NCBI GenBank assembly: GCA_001969505.1
Contig: LSSK01000805.1
Span: 1-35,783, forward strand
DNA from: Zancudomyces culisetae
Lineage: Eukaryota > Kickxellomycota > Harpellomycetes > Harpellales > Legeriomycetaceae
Length of the DNA: 35,783 nt
Direction of reading: 5' to 3'
The notes under the pieces are model-generated. The model was not told the DNA's origin. It saw only the letters and a program-made list of their open reading frames with translations, and did not search any database. Position 1 is the stretch's first letter; every line of letters begins with the position of its first letter. The position numbers and the translations under genes are program-made. Shown one piece after another: positions 19,201 through 27,579 of the stretch.

Positions 19201-21092
19201 ATAAAGGAGGATTGATACCAATTACTTTGTTGTATAAATCCAACAAAATATACAAAAACTCTAGCGGCGAGATTGCCACAGTCAACAAGTTTCTTAATCA
19301 GAGCCTAAAAAGGCCCACAACTAAAGGGGATTTGTTTGTAGCAGAGAAAATATCGTTTTGTGAGGACCTGTTAAAGAAATTGCAGAATAAAAAACTGATG
19401 TTACTGAAAAGTATCCAAGAGGCAGCACTAAATGATGAATTGGTAGAGTTTGAAAAATATTGCGAGGAATTAGAGTTACTGGATCGATTGGCACAGGACG
19501 TAGGTTGCTATATAGAAGAAAAGACCAGTGATATAGTCAGAATAACACCTGGAAGTGCCACAATTACGGTGAGCATGCCACATGAACCAGCAGTGAGTGA
19601 TGGGTTAAAGAAAAGAAGTCTTCCGACACACATCAATGCTGACAATGTCTCTACCGACTCTGGTAAGCACAAAGTGTTTGCCACCAAACACAAAAGAAAA
19701 TTTTCATTATCTCAGAACAGAGCTAAAAAAACTGGGCTAAACGGCGAGATGGTAATATATACGATATATATACAGCTGGCACTGCCATCTCTAACTTTAT
19801 CGTGGTCCGTTAACAAGACCTATTCCGACCTCATTGAGTTACATACTGCATTGAAAAAGGAGTTTCCAATGTTTGTTAAACCGACCGATCTGTCGCTCAA
19901 TAAGCCAAATTCGTTGTTTTTTTCAAGACCAGCACGTATGCTGAGAAACAAACAGCTAATCCAAAAATATTTGGAAACTCTGTTGGCCAATAAATCCATA
20001 TGTGATTCCTGTATTTTTAGACAACTTTTAACCTCCACAGCACCACCAGATCTTGCTGCTCTTCGAAAATTTACTTGGATTTTGTCCAACCGGGACGTCA
20101 ATGGTAGTCATATTACCCAGCTTGCTGCGCATTACCACCCGCTTACCACTGAAGATCATAACACCACTCGTTATTCCCGCTATTCCTCCTCCATTTCGCA
20201 TGCAAGCACACAATCTTCTGGTGTTTCAGGATTAACCCATAGCCCAATTGACCTCTCTGCAAACCAACAGGAAACATCCAACAATTTTCACTTTCCCAAT
20301 GAGACATCTATTAGCTCCTCTTCACCACCCTCTCAAAACTCACCTACATTTTTTAAGCTACGGCGAAGAAGAGTACTATCTCCTGTCATTACAAAATACT
20401 CTCCGTATTCGGCTCTTCCAGGAAATAAAAATGTTTATACCGAAACCGCACACAAACAGCATCTGAAACTGTTGAATGACCCTTTCTCTGCTTCCGCCAA
20501 AAACGATCAAATATCAGATATTTTGAGCATCCGCGATAAATCGGAGCCAGACCAGCTTTCCGCCGATGGTGGCCCCGTCAATTCTAATCTGCTTCTCCCT
20601 GCTATTCTGGACAATAAAAAGAAAATTGACAAGTCGTGGTTATTGTTTGATTTTATTTCAGAACTATTCAATTTGCGCTCAAAGAACTCATCAACCTGGA
20701 TACGAAGGCAAGCGCTTTATATTCTGTTTACCAACTATATCAACATGCATCTCTTCAAAAATAAGGCCAAACGAAATCCTGTTACTTTCATTTCTTTGCC
20801 TCCTGCCCCAACACTAGCACACTACATCTCTACAAACTTAATGGATTTGCTTTGGCCTGATAGAAGCAAGCCATTTAATCCTCCTCCTAAACAGGCCTTT
20901 TCTACTGAAAATTATCAAAAAGTAAAAGAAAAGCTTGCAATAGTTATGCCGCTTTTGGTTGGAAGCCTTGTTGGCAAGAAAAATTCCGTGGAGGGTCCCA
21001 CCAGATTTCTTGAATGTATTCAGATTCCAAGATTCAATGCCAGCTATTATCTCTATATATTTGACGCCTTGATCGAGTTTTTGTTTGACTAG
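16266..21092 (+). CDS. MDM1: MDM1-like sorting nexin (PXA-RGS-PX-Nexin_C), very long
   Basis: Mdm1/Snx13-type proteins sit in the ER membrane and bind vacuole or lipid-droplet membranes at contact sites. This 1608-residue chain has an N-terminal hydrophobic anchor (about 15-45: VILKQAMLLVVLFVLVLLLL). A PXA domain (about 110-320) contains ELVKLVVRDFVQNWYGKLS. A K/D-rich linker (about 425-460) precedes an RGS-like domain (about 530-690: FAEFMELIGKQFVFEFW). A long Ser/Asn-rich disordered region follows (about 700-1030), then a helical segment (about 1035-1110) and a PX domain (about 1160-1265: KTYSDLIELHTALKKEF and RNKQLIQKYLETLL). A C-terminal nexin domain ends the chain (about 1440-1605). S. 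cerevisiae Mdm1 is 1127 residues; the excess lies mostly in the linkers. The first ATG is at 16266, with MYRKMN opening. There are no introns. Base composition of the sense strand turns pyrimidine-rich after about 19.9 kb. Confidence 0.88.
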   Translation: MYRKMNISQLAGILTVILKQAMLLVVLFVLVLLLLAGLNIAVSIWLHSRVSSTTEKDDASKNEQSWFGEFGMDFEHPPLLRIKKFRFVEELVTRTEKKTGEGKDKRIRICENDELDGVLNELVKLVVRDFVQNWYGKLSSDGKFQEMVYEEIAEATREIFKRVEGMELEKFVLGEVVRLITKQLYNYRKADRTASWMKGIRDNKEYREMGKKELIEKIFKEGIIHPALSIQGKDSQAVNEYGFTETEVEGIGVHIRRQMERVLKNVISPVATKNKTRMILLVEIMTNKVVAPLIMQFSDPLLLNNLLDKKLDELIAAHKQAHKRQTKAEKERIVEEAAQRASRNLKSFVETILKSSDNEEELNQLREKAMEQIRKKRILILGRKRDEIVHGELVSDVISYINQLYSIRKAIDRRLTKMMARATKESEKERKGKDKNKNKGKVKDKDKNTDKGVDIQIGYEDKRDSMEGKKMRTGAENGNLPPMLMVPSQSYGSSLSGANRLFEDREESESNRESMGYFPQDEIASIRAPVFSLMEILDNMSGLSAFAEFMELIGKQFVFEFWMNVHGLLKSKYVISDVIISSIWKTYFTRRVDELETDEDHISSVQKAIKRYRKPNSMALEELDGRQVEEIFALMVNVYDDVFTNINEKYYPEFLKSVFYKRFLQMYAISPNISGTFLGFERVNSIKSTRIEKCQVSSVDTSNIYSASTSKLNENDTSIGLSKYNLPSEMSSGSNSGRDDDSHSDEYSDSGEYSSNMDSDIGDVIGRNVSAKKYSSSSEGHRVVKGKGSTEVNKLVFQGSLDKTRRMCSTSTIETGSIASGRSITISNAGSRGSSVMVISTTENIRGNVVNFNERSALECLHQAEEVTSLSQNTLTLATDSAGSVRIESTAPLPKGVLGYLKELVSVNNNNSKNNNDNDGELNGKGYKSKNGIKINPINKNKHIDYSCKSSKNSDISSIGVNGVETKSIRISTKKAPGHKGGLIPITLLYKSNKIYKNSSGEIATVNKFLNQSLKRPTTKGDLFVAEKISFCEDLLKKLQNKKLMLLKSIQEAALNDELVEFEKYCEELELLDRLAQDVGCYIEEKTSDIVRITPGSATITVSMPHEPAVSDGLKKRSLPTHINADNVSTDSGKHKVFATKHKRKFSLSQNRAKKTGLNGEMVIYTIYIQLALPSLTLSWSVNKTYSDLIELHTALKKEFPMFVKPTDLSLNKPNSLFFSRPARMLRNKQLIQKYLETLLANKSICDSCIFRQLLTSTAPPDLAALRKFTWILSNRDVNGSHITQLAAHYHPLTTEDHNTTRYSRYSSSISHASTQSSGVSGLTHSPIDLSANQQETSNNFHFPNETSISSSSPPSQNSPTFFKLRRRRVLSPVITKYSPYSALPGNKNVYTETAHKQHLKLLNDPFSASAKNDQISDILSIRDKSEPDQLSADGGPVNSNLLLPAILDNKKKIDKSWLLFDFISELFNLRSKNSSTWIRRQALYILFTNYINMHLFKNKAKRNPVTFISLPPAPTLAHYISTNLMDLLWPDRSKPFNPPPKQAFSTENYQKVKEKLAIVMPLLVGSLVGKKNSVEGPTRFLECIQIPRFNASYYLYIFDALIEFLFD

Positions 21093-21387
21093 CTCTTCAA
21101 TAATTTATTTTTATAGATTTTTCCGTTTCAATTTAGTTCTTTTCTTGTATATCATCCACATTCATTCATTTTTCTTTGGTTATAGGGAATACTACTCCCC
21201 AATAAGAATCTAGTATTAATTCCCAATCAACCTAACCAAAAAAACAATTGAACCAAAAATCGGGGATTGAACAAGTCAATGCAAATTAGCTCTCCCTTTC
21301 CTTCCGCCCTATCTTTCCCAGCTTAAAAAGTAGTCAACAAAAAAAAAAAATAGATTGCATACTTTTTATGACAGAGATATAAACGAA

Positions 21388-22455
21388 ATGCTTTTTAAGA
21401 ATATATTTCAAACTCAGTCCCTTTTACGGCACCTTCACACTCCAGCCCCGATATCCAAAGCACTTTACCACAATGTGAAAAAGACTTTACCAGTAATAGC
21501 AATTGACGGACCTGCAGCCTCTGGAAAAAGCAAGTATCTTTTATTTGTTTCCACCTCATACACAAATATATTTTGCAACTGTTATTCAAACCGCTTTTAA
21601 AGGTTTACAGCTATGCTTTTAGCATTGTAACTGGGTAAATTAGGCACCGTAGCAAATATCTTGGCACAAAAATTGGGGTTCAAGTATTTAGATTCAGGTT
21701 CTTTATACCGATGTGTAAGCAATACACTCACTAAACATTACTATATGGGCAACAAAACACGCACACATATATACTTGTATATTTTTTATATTATTAGCAG
21801 TAGTGTATATTTATTTTAAAGAAAAAAAATGCTATCTTAGGCGACTCTTCTGGCGTTTAGGAACAAACTAACAAATCTGAATGACGATATCAAGCAAGTC
21901 GATAAGCTTGATTCTATCCTGTCACATTCAAAAATATCAATATCTAAAAAGACAAAAGAGAACGGCATAAATATTTATATAAATGATGAGAATGTAACTG
22001 GTCTGATACGAACGGCAGATATCAGTAACTATGTAGGAGTGGTAGCAAAATTCCCAAGTATCAGGGATATAATATTGATAAAACAAAGAGAGTTGGCGGG
22101 ATTTGATGTAGGGAATACCAACAGCTCAGCACAGCCTTCAAGTGGGCTAGTTATGGATGGCCGCGATATTGGGACGCGGGTATTTCCAAACGCCATGTTA
22201 AAAATATTCATGTTGGCGAATCCCGAATCCAGAGCAAAGAGAAGGTATTTAGAACTCCAAAAATCAGGAACAAACGCCAATGTTACATTTGATTCTGTTT
22301 TAAGCGATATAAAGGCACGAGACCACATCGATTACACTCGGACGCACTCCCCGCTCAGAAAGGCTGAAGATGCTGTAACTATTGATACCAGTGATTTGAA
22401 CATTGAACAAGTCGTCCAGAAAATAGAAGATATATACTCCAAGTTAAAAAAATGA
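21388..22455 (+). CDS. Bacterial-type cytidylate (CMP/dCMP) kinase, likely mitochondrial (three exons)
   Basis: The enzyme transfers phosphate from ATP to CMP or dCMP. Exons 21388-21529, 21644-21714 and 21841-22455 join to 275 residues. The P-loop GPAASGKST (41-49) is split by intron 1, whose donor is GCAAGT; only this GC-AG join restores GKSTVANILAQKLGFKYLDSG. Intron 2 is GTAAGC to CTTAG. Further Cmk hallmarks are DSGSLYR (64-70), ENVTGLIRTADISNYV, MDGRDIGTRVFPNA (176-189), RAKRRYLELQ, and the end DAVTIDTSDLNIEQVVQKI. This is the bacterial Cmk family, not the Ura6/UMP-CMP kinase family common in fungi. About 35 extra N-terminal residues (MLFKNIFQTQSLLRHLH..) are rich in K/R/H with no acidic residue, like a mitochondrial presequence. 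A transfer from bacteria or an organelle is possible; the introns show it is a resident nuclear gene. It is convergent with the S28 peptidase gene. Confidence 0.88.
21530..21643 (+). other. Probable GC-AG intron in the CMP kinase gene
   Basis: The 114-base intron interrupts the P-loop codons. Its donor reads A|GCAAGT and its acceptor AAATTAG. No GT donor nearby keeps the conserved GKST(V) frame, while the GC donor does so exactly. A TTGTAAC about 12 to 18 bases upstream of the acceptor may be the branch site. Confidence 0.7.
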
Positions 22456-22741
22456 ATGTTGATCTAGGAAAGGTGAGCGAGAAGTTGGCGACTTTTATTT
22501 ACACATATAGTTTTTTTTTTCGTCGGTTCTTCTAAATTTTTTTTGTTGTTGGGGGGTTAGTTATTATGTACCAACTTGGTGCACTTACCTTCAAACTATA
22601 TATTTAAAAAAACCCCCCTGACGATCATATAAATAAATTGGTCGCAAGCGAAACGATTCCGGCTCTCAATCCTCTCTGCAGCAAAATCTACCCGCTGTGG
22701 AATTACATCACTTTCAATTTCTGTCTCTTGCATTAGAAATT
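22456..22741. other. Short convergent 3' intergenic region with potential stem
   Basis: The 286 bases between two convergent genes hold GGGGGGTT (about 22551-22558) and AACCCCCC (about 22611-22618). These could pair across a spacer that itself contains ACCAACTTGGT. This may shape the 3' ends of one or both transcripts. No gene is seen. Confidence 0.4.
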
Positions 22742-24565
22742 CTACCGCGCTTTATCTTGGTCCCGCAGCCAATGTTTGAACATGGCTATTATTTTTAATC
22801 TTGCGGTCCTAATTTCATCGGAAACCTGATCCACGTCGCCGACTATTTCACTATGGTGATGTCCAGATTTCAGCAATATAACGTTGGGGTATAAATCGGC
22901 TTTGGTAGCATTTCCTTTCAAGAGATTTGTATAGACATTAAAGGTTACTGTAGCTGGGTATATGGTGTCGTTTTCACCATCTACGTATATTGTTCGGTTA
23001 TCAATAAAGTTGTATCCTCCATACTTTTTAGTCAGAGCTTTAACCGCTGGCCCATTGTATGTATCCGTACCATTAGAGAACCAGTCTATACAACTTTTTC
23101 TATAGTAGTTTAAGTTTATCCTAGATGATTTCAGTGAAGCCTGCGTCCATGATTTCTTGGAGCTGGTGAAAAATAGACCAACCTCATTGCATGTCAAATA
23201 TAACCAAGGCCTGGGTCCATGAGGGGATAAATTTTTGCCCATTTGCTTTCTATATAAAGCTGTTTTAATGTCTTTGGTTTCTTTGATATTGTTGGTGTTC
23301 TTTACCCTCTCGATCACATTGAGGTTAATAAACTTTAATAATGATAGCAAAGTTGTTGTGCTATCGTAAGAATCGGCTAAATAAGTACACAGCTCATCCA
23401 CCTCCGTTTTCTCTGAAACAAGATCAGTATCTTCATTGTGATCGTTATACTCAGTGGCCTTGGCGTTATATTGCATTAGAGTTGTGACAACGCTTCCAAT
23501 CAGATATAAAAAATCATCATCATCATCATCACCGTCATCATCATTATCATCATCCCTGCCACTACTATCAACATTGTTATTATTATTTGAAGCTGATAGC
23601 TGACACAATTCCTTGACTTTTTGTTTTGAAGCAGGACAATTTTCATACTTGTGTATGCACTCATCCACAAGGTACTTGTTTGAATAAGGCGCCTCAAAGA
23701 TTGCATCCAACAATTGAATGGCCATTAAAAGCTTATCTTTACATGGGTACCTCTCCAAAACGTTTTTATCCGCATAATAAAAATCCTCAGTAGTCTCTAC
23801 AGGGCCGGAGGATACATATGCCATATCAACCAAGTTTGGATATTTTTTTCGCATCCATGCCCCTAAACTTCCTGAAAAACTACACCCAAAGTATATCCAT
23901 TTTGGCTTCCTAAAGCCGCGAGTGGTGAGATACTTTCGATATTTGGCGCTGTATTCCTCGATATTTATTCTCCTTATAATTGTGGCAAAATCTTCAAGAA
24001 TTTGATCTACCGTAAAGTGTTTCAGACTTTCAGCTTCTAAGCTTTGCACTGGCAAAGATGTTCCAAAGTACCTCAACTCTACAAGTAAAATCATTCCACT
24101 TGTCTCTTTCACCATCTCCAGCAAAAAGTTACTGTTTTTGATGCCTTTAATAAAACCACTGATTCTATCTGGTGCTGCTTTTTCCTCACCCTGACAAACA
24201 AACCAAATGGGACCTCCTGGTTTGTAAAATTCGTCATTGACGTAGAAGGTTTGATCAAATGATAAGTCGGTACCAACATCAAAATGATCAAGAGTTTGTG
24301 TAAAAATGTATGGTATTAGGGCGGATCCATGCTTACTGTACTCTTCAGATGGCACCTCTGCACTACTGATTATGATGCTGGTATGTTTGTGCACATCTGC
24401 GCTGTAGTTGCCAATATATTTTTTTACCGCTTTTTTGTATGTTGAAACCTGGTGTTTGATGCCAACATAAATACATACCAGCAGAACCATCAAAATGGTA
24501 ACTACTATGCTGTATTTTTTCTTGCAAACGACTCCAAAGCGAATGGATGGTCTTTTGAACTTCAT
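22742..24565 (-). CDS. Membrane-anchored S28 family serine carboxypeptidase (prolyl carboxypeptidase-like)
   Basis: S28 peptidases cleave after proline (Pro-X carboxypeptidase or dipeptidyl peptidase). The family is shown by FTQTLDHFDVGTDLSFDQTFY, GGPIWFVCQGE, LVELRYFGTSLP and the nucleophile site IYFGCSFSGSLGAWMRKKYP with Ser229. The second triad residue is probably Asp533 (DGENDTIYP), and the third His lies in the SGHHHSEI cluster (about 569-571). The usual GGSYSG is GCSFSG here. From the first ATG (24565) the chain is 607 residues. It has a basic N-terminus and one hydrophobic span (about 19-36) with no obvious signal-peptidase site, so a type II membrane protein of the secretory route or vacuole is likely. 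A poly-Asp tract with a Gly/Ser/Asn flank (about 335-365) is inserted in the middle. There are no introns. Confidence 0.88.
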   Translation of the reverse strand: MKFKRPSIRFGVVCKKKYSIVVTILMVLLVCIYVGIKHQVSTYKKAVKKYIGNYSADVHKHTSIIISSAEVPSEEYSKHGSALIPYIFTQTLDHFDVGTDLSFDQTFYVNDEFYKPGGPIWFVCQGEEKAAPDRISGFIKGIKNSNFLLEMVKETSGMILLVELRYFGTSLPVQSLEAESLKHFTVDQILEDFATIIRRINIEEYSAKYRKYLTTRGFRKPKWIYFGCSFSGSLGAWMRKKYPNLVDMAYVSSGPVETTEDFYYADKNVLERYPCKDKLLMAIQLLDAIFEAPYSNKYLVDECIHKYENCPASKQKVKELCQLSASNNNNNVDSSGRDDDNDDDGDDDDDDFLYLIGSVVTTLMQYNAKATEYNDHNEDTDLVSEKTEVDELCTYLADSYDSTTTLLSLLKFINLNVIERVKNTNNIKETKDIKTALYRKQMGKNLSPHGPRPWLYLTCNEVGLFFTSSKKSWTQASLKSSRINLNYYRKSCIDWFSNGTDTYNGPAVKALTKKYGGYNFIDNRTIYVDGENDTIYPATVTFNVYTNLLKGNATKADLYPNVILLKSGHHHSEIVGDVDQVSDEIRTARLKIIAMFKHWLRDQDKAR

Positions 24566-25435
24566 ATTACACGCGTTTTTGCTTTTTGCTAGCCTTTTAT
24601 TTTTGTAGTGTTTGAGTAAATGGAGTTCTATTTTTATATCCAAGGAAAAAAGATAATGTCTGTAATGCGTTGGCTAGTTGGTTTATTATATACGAGTATT
24701 TCTCGATGATTAAGCTTTTTTTGGTGGTATTAGAACAGTAAAGATATCAACATTATATGTCAGTTCAAAAGATAGGGCTTTGGTTTTATGGTTTTATATC
24801 TTCAGAGCGGAATAAAAAAGAGAAAATATAAACCAAAAACAAGCCCAAAGCTCTCAAGATAGTGAGCAATTTGTGTCTTCATTTAATCAAAATGATACCT
24901 GCGAAGATATTTTTTAGGTTTACAAAGTTGTGTTGTGTATAATCATCTTGCTAACAAAAGATGAATATTGTATTAAAAAGGCTCTTTCTATTTTTAAGTT
25001 GAGGAATATAGATTGGCTTTGGGAGGAACATCTAACATTAAGCGATACATAACAACAATCTAGAAAGGAGCTTTGTGCATGTTGCGCTCTTTTTTGGACA
25101 AAAAAAAAGGGAAAGGAAAATGTATCAGGTGTAAAGAGCCTTTTTATTTACACCAATTGCGCTTTTTTTTAATTGCACATTTTATTTGGGATTGAATGAT
25201 CACTGATTTCCCAAAATCCTATAGAAGAAATAACGACTTTTATCAGCACAAAGTATGTCCAAATTCGAATTTCTGAAATGTTGTGAAAAAAAAAGTGCAG
25301 TTTAAACTTTTTCACCGAAATTCCACACATGTATTGAAATCTTGAAGAAAAAAGTAAATAGCCTTTGCTACGAAACAAAGCTATAAATAAGAGAGACAAA
25401 TATATAGACATAAACGGAATAAGAAGAGCAGAAAG
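24566..25435. other. Gap between divergent S28 peptidase and Q-rich protein genes
   Basis: About 870 bases, AT-rich with A and T runs, that probably carry both promoters. No gene is supported. The long open frame reading leftward over 25169-25762 is mostly the antisense of the Q-rich coding sequence. Confidence 0.5.
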
Positions 25436-26927
25436 ATGTGGGAAAATTCGAAGCGGGAAAGAAAACAAGAAAACGACAACCCAGAAGAACATGGCAAGAG
25501 GTATAAAACGGCGAGGGGTGGTGCAAGGGGCCGGAGAACCGATTTTAGGGGAGGACACCAAAATCAAGGGCAGCGTTATCGTCAACAGCGGACCAATTTT
25601 CAACAATTTCAACAGCAACAGCAACAGCAACAACAGCAGCCCGAGCAACTTCAGACGTTTCAACAATTTAAAGAAAACCAGCCAACTCAACAGTATCAGC
25701 ACTATCAGCAGTACCAACAACCCCATTTCAATCGGAACGATCGAAATGAATCTAGACAGCATAATGAATCGAGGGATACAGCATACTGGAAAAATAACTC
25801 GGAAAGGTCAAGACAGAGAGCTGAAACGTTACGCGGCGATTTTGGCGAGCAAAATCCTGACTACGATTCGTTTGCCACTCCTGAGGATGTACACAGAAGA
25901 GGTAATAATCCGCGATTTAAACAAACCAGGCTGGGGACACGAAACTACGAAAATAAAATGTCAGCAACAACTGCCGCTGACCAACCTGCAACAATCTCAG
26001 AAAAGCCCTTCGCTTATAGAGGTGTGAATATGAGCTCTGGACAGAATTTTAGGAAAAATATAGCTGACACAAACGCAGAAAACGCATTGGACCACGAAAA
26101 CAGAACTGATTCAAAGAGAATGAGCAAGTTCGGTAGAGGAAGATTTAGGTAAGAAATTGCTTTCCGCTAGTATTTACTAAGATACAGGATGTTAAAATGA
26201 ATGTACTGTGAAGGGGGTGCAGTTTTTTTATGCTTGGTATATGCGATTGATGCCATTTTATTGTGTGCATTATCTGGACTCCCATCCACCTCTTGTATGT
26301 TGGGTAACCAGCAGTAGAAAAAAATATCGCTAATCGACTTTATGTAACAAATTTCTAGAAATTCAAACCAAGTCACAAATAGGGAAGGAAAGCAGGAAGA
26401 CCACGTTGAAAAAGCGACCGAAAAAAACGACATTGTATTTAATACGAAACATCCTAGTGGACTAATCCCAATCAACGTCCCAAGCACTTCAAGCACGCCG
26501 GTATGGCTGTCCTATGCACAACCCCCCATCTCAAGACAGGAGTTTTCACCTTCTGGTGAAACTATACCAGGTCCCTTCAGCCCACCCCATCTACCAACCA
26601 TGATGAACGATACTATCGAAAGCATCAGCTTACCTCAAAATGTAAGACACGTACATAAATGTACATTTTTCAAGAAAATCTCAGCATAAAATCCCAGGGC
26701 TTTGCTGGTTTATTGATATATTGGAATATATCCATTTTTATTTGCAAATAGTTGTATTTTATTTATTAAAAAAACGATAGGTTTTGAAGCGGAACAATGA
26801 GCAGGCACTTCAAAAACAGCGGATCAAGAATCTATTAACTCAAGCGAACGCCACCACCCCGGGAACATATATCGGGAAAAATTCACTTAACAACAATCTT
26901 CTGGTCCCAGTTCTCCCCAGAATATAA
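25436..26927 (+). CDS. Q-rich, RGG-containing protein (three exons), probably RNA-associated
   Basis: Exons 25436-26148, 26359-26641 and 26781-26927 join in phase (2, then 0) to 380 residues. Donors are GTAAGA and GTAAGA; acceptors are TTTCTAG and CGATAG. The N-terminal third is basic with RGG/RG motifs (ARGGARGRR, FRGG). A glutamine run and QQY/QQ-rich segment (about 55-100) and an Arg/Asn/Glu-rich part follow. Exon 1 ends with SKFGRGRFR. Exon 2 holds a proline-rich patch that looks conserved (HPSGLIPINVPSTSSTPVW, then SYAQPPISRQEF). Exon 3 begins VLKRNNEQALQKQRIKNLL, a short helix. RGG plus Q-rich low-complexity sequence is typical of mRNP or condensate proteins, which suggests RNA binding; no RRM, KH or other folded domain is visible and I do not recognise the family. 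Confidence 0.7.
25612..25640 (+). repeat. CAG/CAA repeat coding the glutamine run
   Basis: An almost pure run of CAG and CAA codons encodes about nine to ten glutamines in the N-terminal third of the Q-rich protein. The mixed codons suggest selection for the amino acid and not simple triplet slippage. Confidence 0.7.
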
Positions 26928-27377
26928 AAATACATAATTTTGGTAAACTATCACACCATATCTTTGCTCCTCGTTTATTAGGAAAGGATACACTATGCTT
27001 TGTTAATTACCTTTTTAATAGATTTATTTTATTTTATTTTATTTTATTTACAAAACATAATTAGCGTTGTACCATCAAGTAATAGAACAATAGATTCAAC
27101 CACCTTTATTCTATTACAGCTCACCTCACCAGTTTGCACAGAATATTATAAAACTAAACAACAACCAAAATGCGGGCCAAATAACTTCAAGACCTAGTAC
27201 AGGGTGCATACGCAGCACCAGTATTAATGTTTTTCAGTTCCTATCTTTGGTAGTAGTTCACACTCGTCCATGATGAAAAACTGAAAGTGGATGACGGCAA
27301 ATATCAAATCTTTAAGCTCGACTTTTAAAGCTTATTTCGCAATTTATTTTCTTTTTGACAAATATAGTAGTTTTGAA
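26928..27377. other. Gap with an ATTTT microsatellite
   Basis: This follows the stop of the Q-rich gene. A five-base ATTTT repeat runs from about 27022 to 27050. The rest is AT-rich with no supported gene. Confidence 0.5.
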
Positions 27378-27579
27378 ATGTTCACACCCAGCGAACCCCA
27401 TACACGGTCTGCAAAAAAGACAAAAAAAAAGGTAAAACCTCTTTCTTCTACTCCCTCACAAGCAATGCACAAGGAATTAAAGGATGAAACCCAAACCACC
27501 CTTGCAGGCAGTCACAGATAACTCTCGGTTCGAAGTTATATTTAGTGGGCCTTCTACTTACGTAATGAAAATGACCTGA
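27378..27579 (+). CDS. Doubtful micro-gene, two exons, 41 residues
   Basis: An ATG at 27378 opens a basic peptide (MFTPSEPHTRSAKKTKKK). A donor GTAAAA at 27432 and acceptor CTTGCAG at 27507 remove 76 bases in phase 0, and the frame continues as AVTDNSRFEVIFSGPSTYVMKMT to a TGA at 27577. Without splicing, the first frame runs to a TAA at 27519. Beyond the TGA the same frame stays open to 27720 with a basic, coding-like text (TTQEKVRKKKRRLEQRRD), and a neighbouring frame over the same bases is coding-like too (LRKKKSEKKRDDW). This could be a decayed gene, a gene with an unseen intron, or chance in an A-rich stretch. No family is recognised. Confidence 0.25.

Noticed and set aside
25169-25762. 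Leucine-rich 197-codon frame on the minus strand
   Set aside because: It is the antisense of the glutamine-coding CAG/CAA tract, which reads as poly-Leu. The plus-strand gene has introns in phase, so this is a shadow.
25365-26027. Asn/Ser-rich 220-codon plus-strand frame overlapping the Q-rich gene
   Set aside because: It reads the same CAA/CAG region in another frame and has no ATG before the real gene start that fits splicing. It lacks the exon 2 and 3 continuation.
27525-27540. GGTTCGAAGTT, a possible tRNA B-box
   Set aside because: No A-box or cloverleaf can be made upstream at the right distance, and it lies in a coding-like stretch. The similar GTTTCGAATCC at about 29470 also lacks a partner.
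27577-27579. UGA read as an amino acid
   Set aside because: TGA cleanly ends the CMP kinase, NDUFS5-like and NIPA-like genes at family-typical ends, so a changed nuclear code is not supported.
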